DNA of 64,000 nucleotides, from assembly GCF_041260665.1 (NCBI RefSeq), contig NZ_JBGCCT010000013.1:218037-282036 (forward strand), read 5' to 3'. Every line of letters starts with the position of its first letter. The stretch's first letter is position 1. Source of the stretch: Catenulispora sp. GP43 (GTDB lineage Bacteria; Actinomycetota; Actinomycetes; Streptomycetales; Catenulisporaceae). Under the pieces are notes generated by a model. It saw only the letters and a program-made list of their open reading frames with translations, had not been told where the DNA came from and made no database searches. The translations under genes and the position numbers were made by a program. Of the stretch, positions 40,715 to 49,148 are shown in pieces.

Positions 40715-41270
40715 ATGGACGCCACTCAGGCCCCGGATCTGCACCCGCACATCGCCGCCTTCTACGACGAGCACTACTCCGAAGCCGACCGCCTGCACAT
40801 CACCGCGTTCGGACGGCTGGAGCAAGAACGCACCAAGGAACTGCTGGCGGCCGCGCTGCCACCGGCGCCCGCACACATCCTGGACGTCGGCGGAGGACCG
40901 GGCGTCTACGCGGCATGGCTGGCCTCGCTCGGCTACACCGTCACCCTCATCGACCCCGTCGCACGCCACCGCGAGCAGGCCGCCGAATACGCCACGTTCA
41001 CCGTCGAGCCCGGCGACGCCCGAGCGCTGCAAACCCCAGAAGCCTGCGCCGACGCGGTCCTGATGCTCGGCCCGCTCTACCACCTGCCAGATCCGGCCGA
41101 CCGCGCACAGGCCCTGCGGACTGATCGCCGCGGCCTTCATCAGCGGACTGGTGGAAGACCGGGCGGACTACTTCGAGGCTGCGCTGCGCACCGCCCGCCT
41201 GGCCGACGGCCAACCCCCGGACCTGCTGCCAGCCAGCTCCCACCTGCTCGCGCTCACCCACAAAGCCTGA
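40715..41270 (+). pseudogene. Broken class I SAM-dependent methyltransferase
   Basis: From ATG 40715 the frame encodes IAAFYDEHYSEADRL, SAM motif I (HILDVGGGPGVYAAWLA), motif II (TVTLIDPVARH) and ADAVLMLGPLYHLPDPADR. After about 41115 it loses all similarity. A second frame then reads GLIAAAFISGLVEDRADYFE and ends PASSHLLALTHKA with TGA at 41270, the expected C-terminus. The usual R-R-V-L-R-P-G segment is missing in between, so there is a small deletion with frameshift. It lies directly beside a tyrosine recombinase gene, which may or may not be related to the damage. Confidence 0.7.
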
Positions 41271-41312
41271 CCCCGAGAGCCTGGCCCACAGAGCCTGACC
41301 CCAAGCCGCGCC

Positions 41313-42374
41313 CTACTGCGCCAACGGTGAGCGCTGTAGCGCCTCCGCGGCGGCCGTCGCCGACGGATCCAGATACACCGACGTCGTCCCCACATCCGAG
41401 TGCCCCAGGATGTCCGCGACCGTCCCCACATCGGCACCGGCCTGCCGCAGCAGCACCGTGGCCGCCGTGTGCCGCAGCCCGTGCGGCGTCACCGCGCGGC
41501 GCAGCTCCACCGGCATCTGCTTCACCCGCCGCTCCACCATCCGCTGCACGTCCCGGGCTGTCATCCGCCGGCCGCGGATCGTCACCACCAGGGCGCGCGC
41601 CGCGTCGGCCCGGTCGGGTTCGGCGTCGCCGGCCGGGGGAGCGGGCCGCTCATGCTGCTGATACTCCTCCAGCAGCCCCACCAGCGTGGCCGACAGCGGC
41701 ACGTCGCGGCTGCGGCCGCCCTTGCCGCTGCGGATCCGCAGCACCGGCAGGCCGGTGAGCTCGTGCTGGCGGACGTCGTCCAGGTTCGCCGCGCACAGCT
41801 CCGCCACGCGCGGGCCGGTCTCGGTCAGCAGCCGCAGGATCACCTCGTCGCGGAACGTCAGGCGCTGATCGGCCCGCAGCTCCTTGGTCGTGGCCGCCGC
41901 GGCCGGGGTCTCGCGCAGTGCCTGTGCCTGCTCCACGGTCAGGCCCAGGCGCGCGCCGACGGCGCGGGTGGGGACGCGGACGCGGGAGACGTTCGGCATC
42001 GGGTCGGCGCGGATGTAGCCCTGTTCGGCGGCCCAGGCGAACAGGCCCCGGACGGCGGCGGTCCAGCGGGCGCGGGCCTGTAGGCCGCGTCCGGGGGCGG
42101 GTTCGCCGCCGGGCCCTGATTTGCGGGTGCGGGTGAAGCGGCGGTCCGGGGCGTTGGCGATGCGCACGAGCGCGTATTCGACGTCTTCGGCTTCGACGTC
42201 GTCCAGCGGCTTGTCCAGGCCCAGCAGCGTGGCGGCCTCGGTGAGGTCCCTGACATAGGCGTCGCGGGTGGCCCGGGACATCGCCCCGGTGGCCACGCGC
42301 AGGTGCAGGGTGTCGCGGTAGCGGTGGACGGCTTCGGCGACGCTGATCGGGGTGAACGGTTTCGGGGCGGCCAC
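41313..42374 (-). CDS. Tyrosine recombinase/integrase
   Basis: 353 residues. The core-binding domain (about 10-130) is followed by the catalytic domain with Arg189 (TETGPRVAEL), Lys218 (SGKGGRSRDVPL), His298 and Arg301 (HGLRHTAA), His325 (ILGHSDVGT) and nucleophile Tyr334 (TTSVYLDPS), a complete active set. It resembles XerC/D-like phage or element integrases more than housekeeping XerC, since an insertion lies between residues 75 and 100. No tRNA, direct-repeat attachment site or phage gene is visible nearby, so it may be a stand-alone or domesticated copy. It lies downstream of the WXG100 operon on the same strand. Confidence 0.92.
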   Translation of the reverse strand: MAAPKPFTPISVAEAVHRYRDTLHLRVATGAMSRATRDAYVRDLTEAATLLGLDKPLDDVEAEDVEYALVRIANAPDRRFTRTRKSGPGGEPAPGRGLQARARWTAAVRGLFAWAAEQGYIRADPMPNVSRVRVPTRAVGARLGLTVEQAQALRETPAAAATTKELRADQRLTFRDEVILRLLTETGPRVAELCAANLDDVRQHELTGLPVLRIRSGKGGRSRDVPLSATLVGLLEEYQQHERPAPPAGDAEPDRADAARALVVTIRGRRMTARDVQRMVERRVKQMPVELRRAVTPHGLRHTAATVLLRQAGADVGTVADILGHSDVGTTSVYLDPSATAAAEALQRSPLAQ

Positions 42375-42526
42375 GTTGACCTATCGAAGCAGACGGCGGG
42401 GACAGGTGCGCGGCGGCGGTCTGGAAGTCACCGGGCCGCGGGGAACATCGCCTGTGGTGCGGCGTCGGCCGGGGGACAGCCGGCGCCGCACCACAACGGT
42501 TTCGCAAAGCCCTGCGGCCACTGGGG

Positions 42527-42580
42527 CCTGCAGCTGTTCGGGCCCCTGTAGCTGCGCGGACCCCTGTAGCTGTTCGGACC
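42527..42580. repeat. 18-bp tandem repeat, three copies
   Basis: Units CCTGCAGCTGTTCGGGCC, CCTGTAGCTGCGCGGACC and CCTGTAGCTGTTCGGACC stand head to tail, just after the stop of the WXG100 operon and 150 bases before the integrase gene. Confidence 0.8.
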
Positions 42581-42585
42581 TGCGG

Positions 42586-43191
42586 CTACTGGATCTGCAT
42601 CCGCCGCGCCAGCTGGTCGGCGAGCTGGTCCAGCTCCTCGGTGAACACCCCCGCCGCCCAGGTCACGTTCATCACGACCAGGCAGGCGAAGTCCCGCGGC
42701 CGCACGATGAACACGGCGTTCTTCAAGATGCCGGCGTCCACGTCGTCCCTGCCCTTGGGGTCGGCCAGCACCTGGAACCGCAGCCGCACGGCCGGGCCGA
42801 TCGGCAGTTCCCCGTACACCACCTCCGGCGGGTCGGTGGCGCCGCTGATCGGTGAGGTGAACCACTGCACGACCTCGGTCAGCTCCGGCACCTCGGGCAT
42901 GCCTTCGCCGGGCACGTAGTCGCGGACCTCGATGCGGCCGGACTCGCCGGTGCGCGGATACGGCGCGAACATGATCGCCAGCGTCGCGCCGCGCTCGGCG
43001 GAGTCCGCGGTCGCCTCCACCAGCGCCTCGGCGAACTCGGCGATCTCCTCGGGGTGGGCCTGGCCGTCCATGCGGGCGTGCGCGACCGACTGCGCCCAGG
43101 CCCGCAGGTCGCCCTCGACGCCGATGGGCAGGGCGATGCCTTCCTTGGGCATCGGCAGGACGACGTGGCGTCCCCTCACCGTGGCGGTCAT
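42586..43191 (-). CDS. WXG100-operon hypothetical protein, last gene
   Basis: 201 residues from ATG 43191, overlapping the previous stop as ATGA. The N-terminal part begins with V-V-L-P-M-P-K-E-G-I-A-L-P. The C-terminal part is an alternating hydrophobic stretch (VRLRFQVLADPKGRDDV, then FIVRPRDFACLVVMNVTW) ending in a helix with F-T-E-E-L-D-Q-L-A. This C-terminal layout resembles that of the preceding gene's product, so the two may be distant paralogues. No signal peptide or membrane segment is visible. By position it may be a chaperone or an immunity-like protein for the T7SS substrate. I know of no function. Confidence 0.7.
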   Translation of the reverse strand: MTATVRGRHVVLPMPKEGIALPIGVEGDLRAWAQSVAHARMDGQAHPEEIAEFAEALVEATADSAERGATLAIMFAPYPRTGESGRIEVRDYVPGEGMPEVPELTEVVQWFTSPISGATDPPEVVYGELPIGPAVRLRFQVLADPKGRDDVDAGILKNAVFIVRPRDFACLVVMNVTWAAGVFTEELDQLADQLARRMQIQ

Positions 43192-43808
43192 CGCACCCAC
43201 CTCAGCGTCGAGGCGATCGACTCGAACAGGCCGTCCAGGGCCTCGGTGAGTTCGATCATCGGCGTGGAGAACGACAGCAGCAGGAACGCCCCGGAGCCGG
43301 GCACCTGGAACTGGATGTCCAGGTGCGCCACCGGCCGGGTGTTCCCGGCCTGCTCGGCCGGGTTCGGCGCCTCCTGCCACTTGCGGCGCAGCGCCGGACC
43401 TGCCGGGAAGTCCATCATCCGCACGTTCTGGCCGGCGGCGGCGTACTGCATCGCCAGGTCCGACAGCGGCGGCGGCACGCTGTCCCCGCGCGGCGGCACG
43501 AACGTCACCACCAGCGACGCCGGCAGCGGCATGTTCGCCAGCCGCATCAGCGACAGGTACAGCTCCAGCCCGCCGTTGGCCTTGGCGCCGGCGGCCTGCG
43601 CCTTGAGCATGTCCCGCATCTGCGCCTTCAGGTGCGGGGCGTTGTCCACACCCCGGAACTCCTTGTCGACGATGCGGGTGATGACCGGGTCCCACACGTC
43701 GGGGTCCAGGATGATCCGCTCCCAGCCCTCGGGCGTGGCGATGCGGTAGTCCCGCGGTGGCGGCGCCTGCGCGTCCTGCGGGACCGGTATTGCGGCGTCC
43801 TGGGTCAC
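43188..43808 (-). CDS. WXG100-operon hypothetical protein
   Basis: 206 residues from a GTG preceded by AAGG. After a Pro-rich start comes RIATPEGWERIILDPDVW and a helix-rich segment. The C-terminal half has VAHLDIQFQVPGSGAFLLLS followed by FSTPMIELTEALDGLFESIA and S-T-L-R-W. That pattern (cis-strand, F-S-T-P, then an amphipathic helix) recurs in small proteins linked to WXG100 genes in actinomycetes. It is probably cytoplasmic. It overlaps the next gene by four bases. Confidence 0.7.
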   Translation of the reverse strand: MTQDAAIPVPQDAQAPPPRDYRIATPEGWERIILDPDVWDPVITRIVDKEFRGVDNAPHLKAQMRDMLKAQAAGAKANGGLELYLSLMRLANMPLPASLVVTFVPPRGDSVPPPLSDLAMQYAAAGQNVRMMDFPAGPALRRKWQEAPNPAEQAGNTRPVAHLDIQFQVPGSGAFLLLSFSTPMIELTEALDGLFESIASTLRWVR

Positions 43809-43850
43809 GTGCCTTCTCTCTTTTCCTCGGTGCCGGCAGCGCGGCGCGAC

Positions 43851-44249
43851 TCAGGGGAGTCTGCGGTCGCCGGGGTTGCGGCGCTGCTGGCCGCGCGCTG
43901 CCTTCTTCTGCTGCTTGGCCATCTCGGCGAGCTCGTCGAGCTTGGCCTTCTCGTCTTTGGTGGGCCGGGCGTACCGGGGCGCGTCGAACGCGGGCTTGTC
44001 CGGCCCGGCGACCCCGGGGTGGCGATGCGCGGCCTGGGCCTTGTCCGGCTCGTCGGCGCGCGGCTGCCGGCCCAGCAGGCCGGTGTGGCACGCCAGGACC
44101 GCCTCGACCAGGCCGGCACCGTACTCGGTGCCGGCCAGCCGGTGCAGCCCGTCGAAGAGAAACCCGGACTTCTTCAGGGCCCGCTTCTGGAAGAACGACA
44201 TGCTGTCGAGGACCTTGACGACTTCTTCGGGCGGCATCGGCGTATCCAT
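43851..44249 (-). CDS. WXG100-operon small hypothetical protein
   Basis: 132 residues. The first 65 are an apparently folded helical domain (EEVVKVLDSMSFFQKRALKK, then G-F-L-F-D-G-L-H-R-L-A-G). The rest is Pro/Asp/Lys-rich and ends in a basic tail rich in Gln, Lys and Arg (MAKQQKKAARGQQRR). It has no membrane segment. It lies 31 bases after the large substrate-like gene. No family is recognised. Confidence 0.65.
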   Translation of the reverse strand: MDTPMPPEEVVKVLDSMSFFQKRALKKSGFLFDGLHRLAGTEYGAGLVEAVLACHTGLLGRQPRADEPDKAQAAHRHPGVAGPDKPAFDAPRYARPTKDEKAKLDELAEMAKQQKKAARGQQRRNPGDRRLP

Positions 44250-44280
44250 GGCTTGATCCTGGTTCGCGGGGTGCGGGCGC

Positions 44281-45768
44281 CTAGCCGGCGGTGGCGTCCG
44301 CCGACTCCTTCGGGGCCAGCGGCTTCCACTCCCACATCTTGTCCTCGGAGGTCAAAAGGTGGTTGCCGTGGAACACGTTCGGCCCCATGAACCCCGGCTC
44401 CCAGGACTTGAAGTTCTCCGGGATCTGCAGGTTCGCCAGGCCCAGGCCCAGCGGGAAGGTGGCGTTGGACCAGCCGGCCAGCCCGAACTTCCAGCCCGCG
44501 CCGCCGGCCAGGTTCGGCCCCAGCCCGCTCATGCCCGGGAAGCTCCAGTCGACGTTGCCGCCCTTGAGCTTGGAGAAGGCCTCGCCGACGTCCTTGAACG
44601 GGCCGGTGCCCAGGCCCTCGCCGAAGTTCTTCATCCCGATCTTGAAGATCGACGTGGTGCCGTTCTTCAGCTGCAGGATGTCCTTGGCGCCCATGTCCAG
44701 GCCCTTGACACCGTCAAGCGCCTCGGTGATGCCCTTGCCGCCGGCGCGCGCGGCGTTGAACAGCTCCATGCCGCGGGAGGCCTTGGCCATGTTGCCGATG
44801 GCCCGGCCGGCGCCGCAGGACAGCAGGCCGACGACGTCGATGGCGACGTCGAACCAGTTGCCCTTGCCGTCCAGGGCCGAGATGGTGTCGCAGACCAGTG
44901 CGACGGCACCGGCCACCAAGGCGATCGCCCCCAGCACCTCGCCGACGACCGGCACCCAGGACAGCGCCAGCGCCAGGATCCCGGCCACGCCGGCGATCGC
45001 GCCGGCGATGTGGCCGATGTCGGCGATGACGGTGGCCCAGTCGATGTCCCACCAGTGGTGGGCGGGGTCTTTCAGACCGTCGGTGTTGATGAAGTCGTTG
45101 ATGGCCCCGGCGACGGCCTTGCCCTCGCGGTCGCGGATGTCGATGGCGTGCTGGATGTCGGCGCCGGCCTTGGCCACCAGCGCGTCGGCGGCGGCCTTGT
45201 CGTTGTGCGCCTTCTGCTCCGCCGGCGTCATGCCGTTGCTGCCCGGGGTGTTGGTGGGGTCCGGGTGCGGGTTCGGCGGTGTCGGGGCGGCGCCGGGCGT
45301 GGGGGAGGGCAGGGCGTTGGCCTGCGCGGTGTGGATCTGCCGCTGCGCGGACTGGGAGTCGGCGTCGGCGGCCTTGCCGCGGTTGAGCGCGTCCTGCGCC
45401 TTGACCTGCGCCAGCTCCACGGTGGAGGCCCACTCGGTGCCGGATCGCCAGGAGACTTCGTCGTGCGGGCCGGAGGGGCGCACGTTGGTGCCCAGGGCGT
45501 CGGCGGCCTCGTTGTAGCGGCCGAAGGCCTTCTGCAGCAGGTCCGCGGTGTCGCCGACCTGCTTGGCGAACGCGCGCCCGGAGTCGGAGTCGTCGAAGCC
45601 CTGGTCGCTGACCAGGCTCTTCAGGTTCGCAGCCTGCTGGTCGATGGCGTTGGCGGTGTCGCGGAACCGCTTGCCCAACGCGGCGATCTGGTACGGGTCG
45701 CCGGGGATCAGATCGCCCTGGGTGACGACCGCACCCTGCCAGTCGAAGCTGGACCAGTCCTGTGACAT
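44281..45768 (-). CDS. Large WXG100/LXG-like putative type VII secretion substrate
   Basis: 495 residues. Residues 15-130 form a helical hairpin-type T7SS signal domain (LIPGDPYQIAALGKRFRDTA, ANLKSLVSDQGFDDSDSGRA with F-A-K-Q-V). A Pro/Asn-rich linker is near 155-180 and further helices run to 225. Residues of about 250-310 are a Gly/Ala-rich hydrophobic domain (IAGAIAGVAGILALALSWVP, GEVLGAIALVAGAVALV). The remaining 185 residues are Gly/Phe/Trp-rich with no toxin motif I can name. The layout of T7SS signal, glycine-rich hydrophobic domain and C-terminal domain fits polymorphic secreted effectors. The start overlaps the WXG100 stop as ATGA. Confidence 0.75.
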   Translation of the reverse strand: MSQDWSSFDWQGAVVTQGDLIPGDPYQIAALGKRFRDTANAIDQQAANLKSLVSDQGFDDSDSGRAFAKQVGDTADLLQKAFGRYNEAADALGTNVRPSGPHDEVSWRSGTEWASTVELAQVKAQDALNRGKAADADSQSAQRQIHTAQANALPSPTPGAAPTPPNPHPDPTNTPGSNGMTPAEQKAHNDKAAADALVAKAGADIQHAIDIRDREGKAVAGAINDFINTDGLKDPAHHWWDIDWATVIADIGHIAGAIAGVAGILALALSWVPVVGEVLGAIALVAGAVALVCDTISALDGKGNWFDVAIDVVGLLSCGAGRAIGNMAKASRGMELFNAARAGGKGITEALDGVKGLDMGAKDILQLKNGTTSIFKIGMKNFGEGLGTGPFKDVGEAFSKLKGGNVDWSFPGMSGLGPNLAGGAGWKFGLAGWSNATFPLGLGLANLQIPENFKSWEPGFMGPNVFHGNHLLTSEDKMWEWKPLAPKESADATAG

Positions 45769-46088
45769 CAGCCCTTCGCCCCCTGGCTCGAGCCGGAGCT
45801 GAACGCCTTCTCCAGGGCCTGGGCCAGGTGGCTGTCCAGGCCGTCCCAGGTGTCAGCGCTCTGGGTGGCGGTCTTGGACAGCGTGTCCAGGCTCTTGGTC
45901 AGGGTGTCGCGCTTCTTGGACCAGTCGGAGGCGAAGTTGTTCAGGGCGCCGGCGACGTCCCCGGAACCCATCTCGCCCGCGGCCGCGCCGGTGATGTCGG
46001 TCGAGTGGTTGAACTCGTCTCGCAGCCGGCCCAGTTGGCCCCCCATGTCGCGAAGCGTACTGGTGTTGATTTTTATGTGATCAGCCAT
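45768..46088 (-). CDS. WXG100-family (EsxA-like) protein
   Basis: 106 residues from ATG 46088; an in-frame start 19 codons earlier gives an untypical leader. It is all alpha-helical with the central turn as DWSKKRDTL where W-x-G would stand (W followed by S-K). The second helix reads SLDTLSKTATQSADTWDGL. WXG100 proteins form helical hairpin dimers and are exported by type VII secretion, or escort partners. The preserved size and the coupling to a large substrate-like gene support that role. No EccC-type motor gene is in the window. Confidence 0.8.
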   Translation of the reverse strand: MADHIKINTSTLRDMGGQLGRLRDEFNHSTDITGAAAGEMGSGDVAGALNNFASDWSKKRDTLTKSLDTLSKTATQSADTWDGLDSHLAQALEKAFSSGSSQGAKG

Positions 46089-46282
46089 GGTTGTGGCGCG
46101 TCCCTCCCGTGAAAAGCCCGTCAACCGCGGCAAGAGCGTAGCCAACTGGGAACGGGCTCGTCACGTCTTCCCCCGAGATTGGGAACGTGTGTGAGGTTTA
46201 GGGGCTGATCTGAGGCCTTTGACGTGGGGGTCGGGCGCGGGTGCGGGGGGACCGGTCCCCGCCGGGGGAAATTCTACTTTAC

Positions 46283-46296
46283 ATAATGTACATTAT
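46283..46296. promoter_or_regulatory. Perfect AT-rich palindrome upstream of the WXG100 operon
   Basis: ATAATGTACATTAT is a perfect 14-bp palindrome, about 195 bases upstream of the WXG100 start and in an otherwise GC-rich region. It matches the core of the inverted repeat at 15782-15807. Confidence 0.65.
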
Positions 46297-46656
46297 CGGG
46301 CAACTGTAAGAGGGGTTGCAGTGGGGTGTGGTGAGGGTTGTTGTGAGGTTCGTGGGCCTTGAAGCCTTGATCCTCGAGCCCTCAGAGCGCAGCGAGCGCA
46401 GCCTGAACTCTTCTAGATCTTCTGTACGAATCGCCGCGCTGGGCTACGGGATCTTCAGCCAGACACAAAGCTGCGTCTCTGTGGTGCCGTTGCTGGCGGT
46501 CGATGCGCTGGCGGGATTTGGCGGGGCTTGTGTCAGAGCCATTCTGCGCGCGGGCCGCTGTACGGCTCGATGCCTCGGGCCGTCATAATGCCGCCGAACC
46601 ACCCCAAAACCCTGTCGTGTAATGCTGATTACGCGTCCTGACGTACAGATCCGGGA
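46297..46656. other. Gene-free stretch between the WXG100 operon and the O-methyltransferase gene
   Basis: No convincing coding sequence is present. A 90-codon frame at 46316-46588 has no family resemblance. A CATAATG half-site occurs near 46585. No tRNA or other RNA gene is recognisable. Confidence 0.5.
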
Positions 46657-47313
46657 CTATCGCTTGTAGATCAGGGAAACTCCGTCGCCGACGGGAAGCA
46701 TCACCACGTCGACGCGTTCGTCGCGGGCGACCTTGTCGTTGAACTCCTGCATCAGCCGGGTGGTGTCATCCTCCGGCTCGGCGTCGGTGACGCGTCCGCC
46801 CCATAGCACGTTGTCCACGGCGATCACTCCCCCGGTCCGCACGCGCGGGACGAGTTCGCTGTAGTACGTCCAGTACGACGGCTTGTCGGCGTCGATGAAC
46901 GCGAAGTCGATGTACTCCTCGTCCGGCAGCGCGGCCAGGGTCTCGGCGGCCGGCGCCAGCCGCAGCTCGATCCGGTCGGCAACCCCGGCCTCCCGCCACG
47001 CCGCACGCCCGATGCTGGTCCACTCCTCGCTGACGTCGCAGCACAGCAGCTTGCCGCCGGGGGCCAGGCCGCGGGCGATGGCGATGGCGGAGAACCCGGT
47101 GAACGTCCCCACCTCCACCGCGTGCCGGGCATTGGTGAGCCGCACCAGCAGCGTGAGCAACTGAGCTTCCTCGGCGCCGATCTGCATGCCGGCCGGCGGC
47201 CCGAGCTCGGTGGTGCGGGCGACCAGCGCGGTCTGGACGGCGTCGAGGGCTTTGGTGTGGCTGACGATGTAGTCCTGGAGGGCGTCGTCCAGGCCGATCG
47301 AGGCTCGGGTCAT
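46657..47313 (-). CDS. SAM-dependent O-methyltransferase (CCoAOMT type)
   Basis: 218 residues, the usual length. The SAM site reads HAVEVGTFTGFSAIAIARGL, then LLCCDVSEEWTSIGRAAW. The metal site Asp pair appears in FAFIDADKPSYWTYY and IAVDNVLWGGRV, typical of Mg-dependent catechol or caffeoyl-CoA O-methyltransferases. It probably methylates a catechol-type metabolite. The gene is divergent from a HIT-protein gene. Confidence 0.92.
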   Translation of the reverse strand: MTRASIGLDDALQDYIVSHTKALDAVQTALVARTTELGPPAGMQIGAEEAQLLTLLVRLTNARHAVEVGTFTGFSAIAIARGLAPGGKLLCCDVSEEWTSIGRAAWREAGVADRIELRLAPAAETLAALPDEEYIDFAFIDADKPSYWTYYSELVPRVRTGGVIAVDNVLWGGRVTDAEPEDDTTRLMQEFNDKVARDERVDVVMLPVGDGVSLIYKR

Positions 47314-47413
47314 GGCGCCGACGATACGCCGGTGATCGCTGAGCGGCCGGGTGGCGGGGGCGTTCGGCGGATGGGGCTGGTGGTGGGGTACTCCCCCGGC
47401 GATGCTTCATGCC

Positions 47414-47827
47414 ATGAGCGAATGTGTGTTCTGCGAGATCGTGGCCGGCCGCGCCCCGGCGTATCGGGTGATGGAGGACGACCACACGGTGGCGTTCCTG
47501 GACATCAGGCCGGCCGCGCCGGGCCACACGCTGGTGGTTCCGCGGGCCCACGTGCGCGATATGTGGGATATATCGGACGATGCGCATACGCATGTCGCGT
47601 CGATGGCTCGGCAGGTGGCGCTGCTGTTGAAGGACGTGTTCGAACCCGATGGGGTGAACGTGCGGGTTAACTCCGGGGCGGCGGCCGGGCAGGATGTCTT
47701 TCACTTCCACACGCACGTGATCCCGCGTCGTCAGGCGGACGGACTGCGCCTGACCTGGGGTTCGCCGCTGGCTCCGGCTGAGGAGTTGGAGCTGGCGGCG
47801 CGGCGGATCGCAGGGTTCCGGTCGTAG
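47414..47827 (+). CDS. HIT-family hydrolase
   Basis: 137 residues from ATG 47414 (47402 is also possible). An N-terminal CVFCEIV gives two Cys of a potential zinc site. The histidine triad is HFHTHVIPR with the central His as nucleophile, and VNVRVNSGAAAGQDVFHFH is typical. HIT proteins hydrolyse nucleoside phosphoramidates or dinucleotide tetraphosphates. It appears monocistronic. Confidence 0.93.
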   Translation: MSECVFCEIVAGRAPAYRVMEDDHTVAFLDIRPAAPGHTLVVPRAHVRDMWDISDDAHTHVASMARQVALLLKDVFEPDGVNVRVNSGAAAGQDVFHFHTHVIPRRQADGLRLTWGSPLAPAEELELAARRIAGFRS

Positions 47828-47883
47828 CCGTCTGCGGCGGGAAGGGCACTGATTCCGCCCCGAGCCACCCGTGATCGATCACC

Positions 47884-49128
47884 TCAGGCTCCCGAAGTGA
47901 CCAGCGGCGCCGAACTCACCGCGACCGGCGCCGGATGTTCGCGCACTGCCGGGATCAGCAGCACCGCCAGGTTCGCGCCGCCCACCAGCACCGCCGAGGC
48001 GGCCAGCGGCAGCGCGGTGCCGACGGCCGCGGCGGCGGGGGCGGCCAGGGCCAGGCCGGCGGGGCGGGCGGCGAAGGAGATGAGGGTGTCGAAGGACCCG
48101 ACGCGGCCCAGGGCCTCGCGCGGGATGCGCTGCTGGATGGTGGTCTCCCACAGGGGGTCCAGGATGCCCAGGCCGAACATGCCGGCGGTGTAGGCGGCCA
48201 GCAGCAGCGGCAGGGGTGCGGTGATGGCGAGCGCCGCCAGCGGCAGGGCGTAGGCGGAGGCGCCGAGGGCGACGGCGATCAGGGGGCGGGCCAGGCGCAG
48301 CCGGCCGGCGGTCCAGACCCCGGCCAGCATGCCGACGGTGCCGGATTGCAGGGTGATGACCCAGGCGGTGCCGCCGCCGAGGTGGTTGATCGCGATGACC
48401 GGTCCGAGGGTGAGCAGGACGCCGGCGGTCATGTTCCAGATGCCGTGGCCGATGACGTTGGCGATGAACCAGCGGTGGCGGCGGGTCTCGGTCCAGCCGG
48501 CGCGCAGGTCGTGCCAGAACGGCGCGCGCCGCGGGGCCGCGGTGCTTCCGGCGTCAGTGCTTGCGGCGTTTGCGGCTGCGGCTGCTGGTGTGCGCAGGGC
48601 GCCGAGGGTGAGTGCGGATCCGATGAACAGTGCGGCGGTGAGCAGTGATGACCAGCCGGCTCCGACGCCGAGCATCAGGGTGCCGGCGATGCCGGGTCCG
48701 GCGAATTGGGCGACGCCTTGCCATACGGACAGTCGTGCGTTGAGTCGTTGCCGCTGGGGTCCGGCGATGGTGGCCGATACCAGGGTCCGTACGGCCGGGG
48801 TGCCGAAGGCGACGGCGCCGCCGGTGAGGGCGGCGAGTGCGGCCAGGACCGGGACGTCCACTCCCCGCGTGAGCAGCGTGGCGCCGATGCCGGCTTGGGC
48901 GGCGGCGCGGGTGAGGTCGGCGGCCAAGATGACGCGGCGGGCCGGGAAGCGGTCGGCGAACACTCCGGCTGCGGGCAACAGCAGCAGCATCGGGACGGTT
49001 TCGGCGGCCAGGATCGTGCCGAGGGCGCCGGCGGCGCTGCCGGCGTGGATGACGGCCAGGGTCAGCGTGGTCGGGATCAGGGAGGTGGCCAGTGCGGCGG
49101 CGGTGCGGCCGAGCAGGAGTGCGCGCAT
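47884..49128 (-). CDS. MFS transporter (drug-export type)
   Basis: 414 residues from ATG 49128 (GTG 49137 is possible). It has twelve hydrophobic segments in two halves. The cytoplasmic loop 2-3 motif reads GVFADRFPARRVI, close to motif A (G-x-x-x-D-R-x-x-R-R). The later QQRIPREALGRVGSFDTLIS is characteristic of the MFS_3/EntS-like group. It is divergent from a MarR gene, with an array of GCGAA boxes between them, so export of a toxic ligand sensed by the MarR protein is likely. Confidence 0.9.
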   Translation of the reverse strand: MRALLLGRTAAALATSLIPTTLTLAVIHAGSAAGALGTILAAETVPMLLLLPAAGVFADRFPARRVILAADLTRAAAQAGIGATLLTRGVDVPVLAALAALTGGAVAFGTPAVRTLVSATIAGPQRQRLNARLSVWQGVAQFAGPGIAGTLMLGVGAGWSSLLTAALFIGSALTLGALRTPAAAAANAASTDAGSTAAPRRAPFWHDLRAGWTETRRHRWFIANVIGHGIWNMTAGVLLTLGPVIAINHLGGGTAWVITLQSGTVGMLAGVWTAGRLRLARPLIAVALGASAYALPLAALAITAPLPLLLAAYTAGMFGLGILDPLWETTIQQRIPREALGRVGSFDTLISFAARPAGLALAAPAAAAVGTALPLAASAVLVGGANLAVLLIPAVREHPAPVAVSSAPLVTSGA

Positions 49129-49148
49129 GGGCGTCACCGTAGCAGTAT

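Noticed and set aside
41313..42374. Prophage or integrative element around the recombinase
   Set aside because: No phage structural, replication or excisionase genes and no attachment repeats or tRNA nearby.
46316..46588. 90-codon frame upstream of the O-methyltransferase region
   Set aside because: No ribosome binding site, no recognisable domain and low-quality codon use for this genome; treated as non-coding.
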